From Gemmatimonas sp. (GTDB taxonomy: Bacteria > Gemmatimonadota > Gemmatimonadetes > Gemmatimonadales > Gemmatimonadaceae), in NCBI GenBank assembly GCA_013822425.1, contig PNKL01000004.1:1-64000 (forward strand): 64,000 bases of DNA, written 5' to 3'. Positions 63,574 to 64,000 of the stretch are shown piece after piece (position 1 is the first letter of the stretch; each line of letters begins with the position of its first letter). Both the position numbers and the translations under genes were made by a program. The notes below the pieces were generated by a model. That model ran no database searches. It was not told where the DNA came from and saw only the letters and a program-made list of their open reading frames with translations.

Positions 63574-64000
63574 TTACGCGATCAATCGGATGCCCTCGGC
63601 GCGGGTGAGATCGATCCGCGCGCGCAGGAATTTCGTAAGGATGGACGCGTAGGCCTCATCCGCGAGAAAATGCGGCAGGCTCTCGCGCAGGGCGATGGCC
63701 ACGACCTGTTCGGAGGGGGCGAGCCCCGGTCGGATCGTGCGCAGCTAGGAGCCGAACGATCGCCAGACGAGTGCGGGCACCGTGGCGGCGAGCAGGTGCA
63801 GCACGCCTTGGGCGATGAGGCCGAGTTGGATGTGCCGATGATAGGCCGCCAGCTTGCGGCGGACGGCGGCGCGGTAGGCAGCCGTCTTGCGATGGAGATA
63901 CTGGTCGCCGCTCTTGCGGGTGAGGGGCGTCATGGTCGCCATCCAGAAATGATAGGCATAGGCCCCGACGACGCGCAGCGCCTGCTTGAAGGACCGCTCG
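63574..64000 (-). pseudogene. Transposase C-terminal part with in-frame amber codon
   Basis: Read on the reverse strand, the fragment enters from outside the window as ERSFKQALRVVGAYAYHFW and continues RKSGDQYLHRKTAAYRAAV, AYHRHIQLGLIAQGVLHLLA and VWRSFGS, then TAG at 63747-63745, then the same frame goes on for 56 codons (LRTIRPGLAPSEQVVAIALR ... DLTRAEGIRLIA) to TAA at 63576-63574. This layout matches IS4-like transposases. The TAG most simply replaces a TGG Trp codon. It lies 70 bp upstream of the fusion gene start, so the insertion may have moved or altered that operon's promoter. Confidence 0.75.

Overview
This window is about 64 kb of a high-GC, Gram-negative chromosome. Outer-membrane lipoproteins, an RND pump with a TolC-like partner, heptose biosynthesis, a beta-barrel export porin, an HrcA/DnaJ heat-shock cluster and a CxxCH-type NrfA, together with the peculiar repetitive spacers, suggest Gemmatimonadota. 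That placement is inference; no 16S rRNA gene is present.

Layout. 1-6.5 kb: end of pilT, biotin carboxylase accC, a four-helix-bundle protein, comB, ftsK, yraN. 6.5-15 kb: recA-recX, heme A synthase (reverse strand), alaS with a coupled orphan gene, gmhA, and an orphan lipoprotein bracketed by direct repeats. 15-22 kb: a reverse-strand tetR - tolC-like - membrane-fusion - RND efflux operon with an obvious operator. 22-30 kb: short-chain dehydrogenase, L-2-hydroxyglutarate oxidase, CCA-adding enzyme, ZIP transporter, rarA, LEA-2 lipoprotein, hflX, tRNA-Val. 30-35 kb: acyl-CoA dehydrogenase, tRNA-Ile2, and a complete group II intron. 34.6-43.7 kb: heptose kinase, EamA transporter, FkbM methyltransferase, asparaginase, obgE, dprA, hemW. 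43.9-51.3 kb: hrcA, three cell-surface glycan genes, dnaJ, prmA, rsmE and a HIT protein. 51.3-56.5 kb: a VirJ-like hydrolase, a lipoprotein, and a porin-nrfH-nrfA module for ammonia-forming nitrite reduction. 56.7-63.5 kb: a reverse-strand envelope operon made of a GH18/deacetylase/glycosyltransferase fusion, an MprF-type lysyl-phosphatidylglycerol synthase and a VirJ/AcvB-type hydrolase. The window ends in a transposase carrying an in-frame amber codon.

The most unusual property is the spacer DNA. Almost every gap over about 60 bp holds purine- or pyrimidine-rich words from a few repeat families, often arranged as inverted pairs. The best-represented word reads ggaacgaggaggaggtagag on one strand or its complement on the other. 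The same kind of word also sits in frame inside, or at the end of, otherwise conserved proteins (ComB, RarA, heptose kinase, CCA enzyme, EamA transporter, acyl-CoA dehydrogenase, PrmA, efflux adaptor, HflX, a CMD-family protein), apparently in loops or tails. This resembles the protein-invading palindromic elements of Rickettsia but with different sequences. A second, separate family of structured 80-95 bp elements occurs in two full copies and one partial copy, each directly downstream of or overlapping a gene end.

Functionally the genes are mostly housekeeping (replication/segregation, recombination, translation, stress response) plus envelope remodelling and anaerobic nitrite respiration. 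All start sites are chosen by eye from spacing, ribosome-binding sites and family length; no database search was possible.
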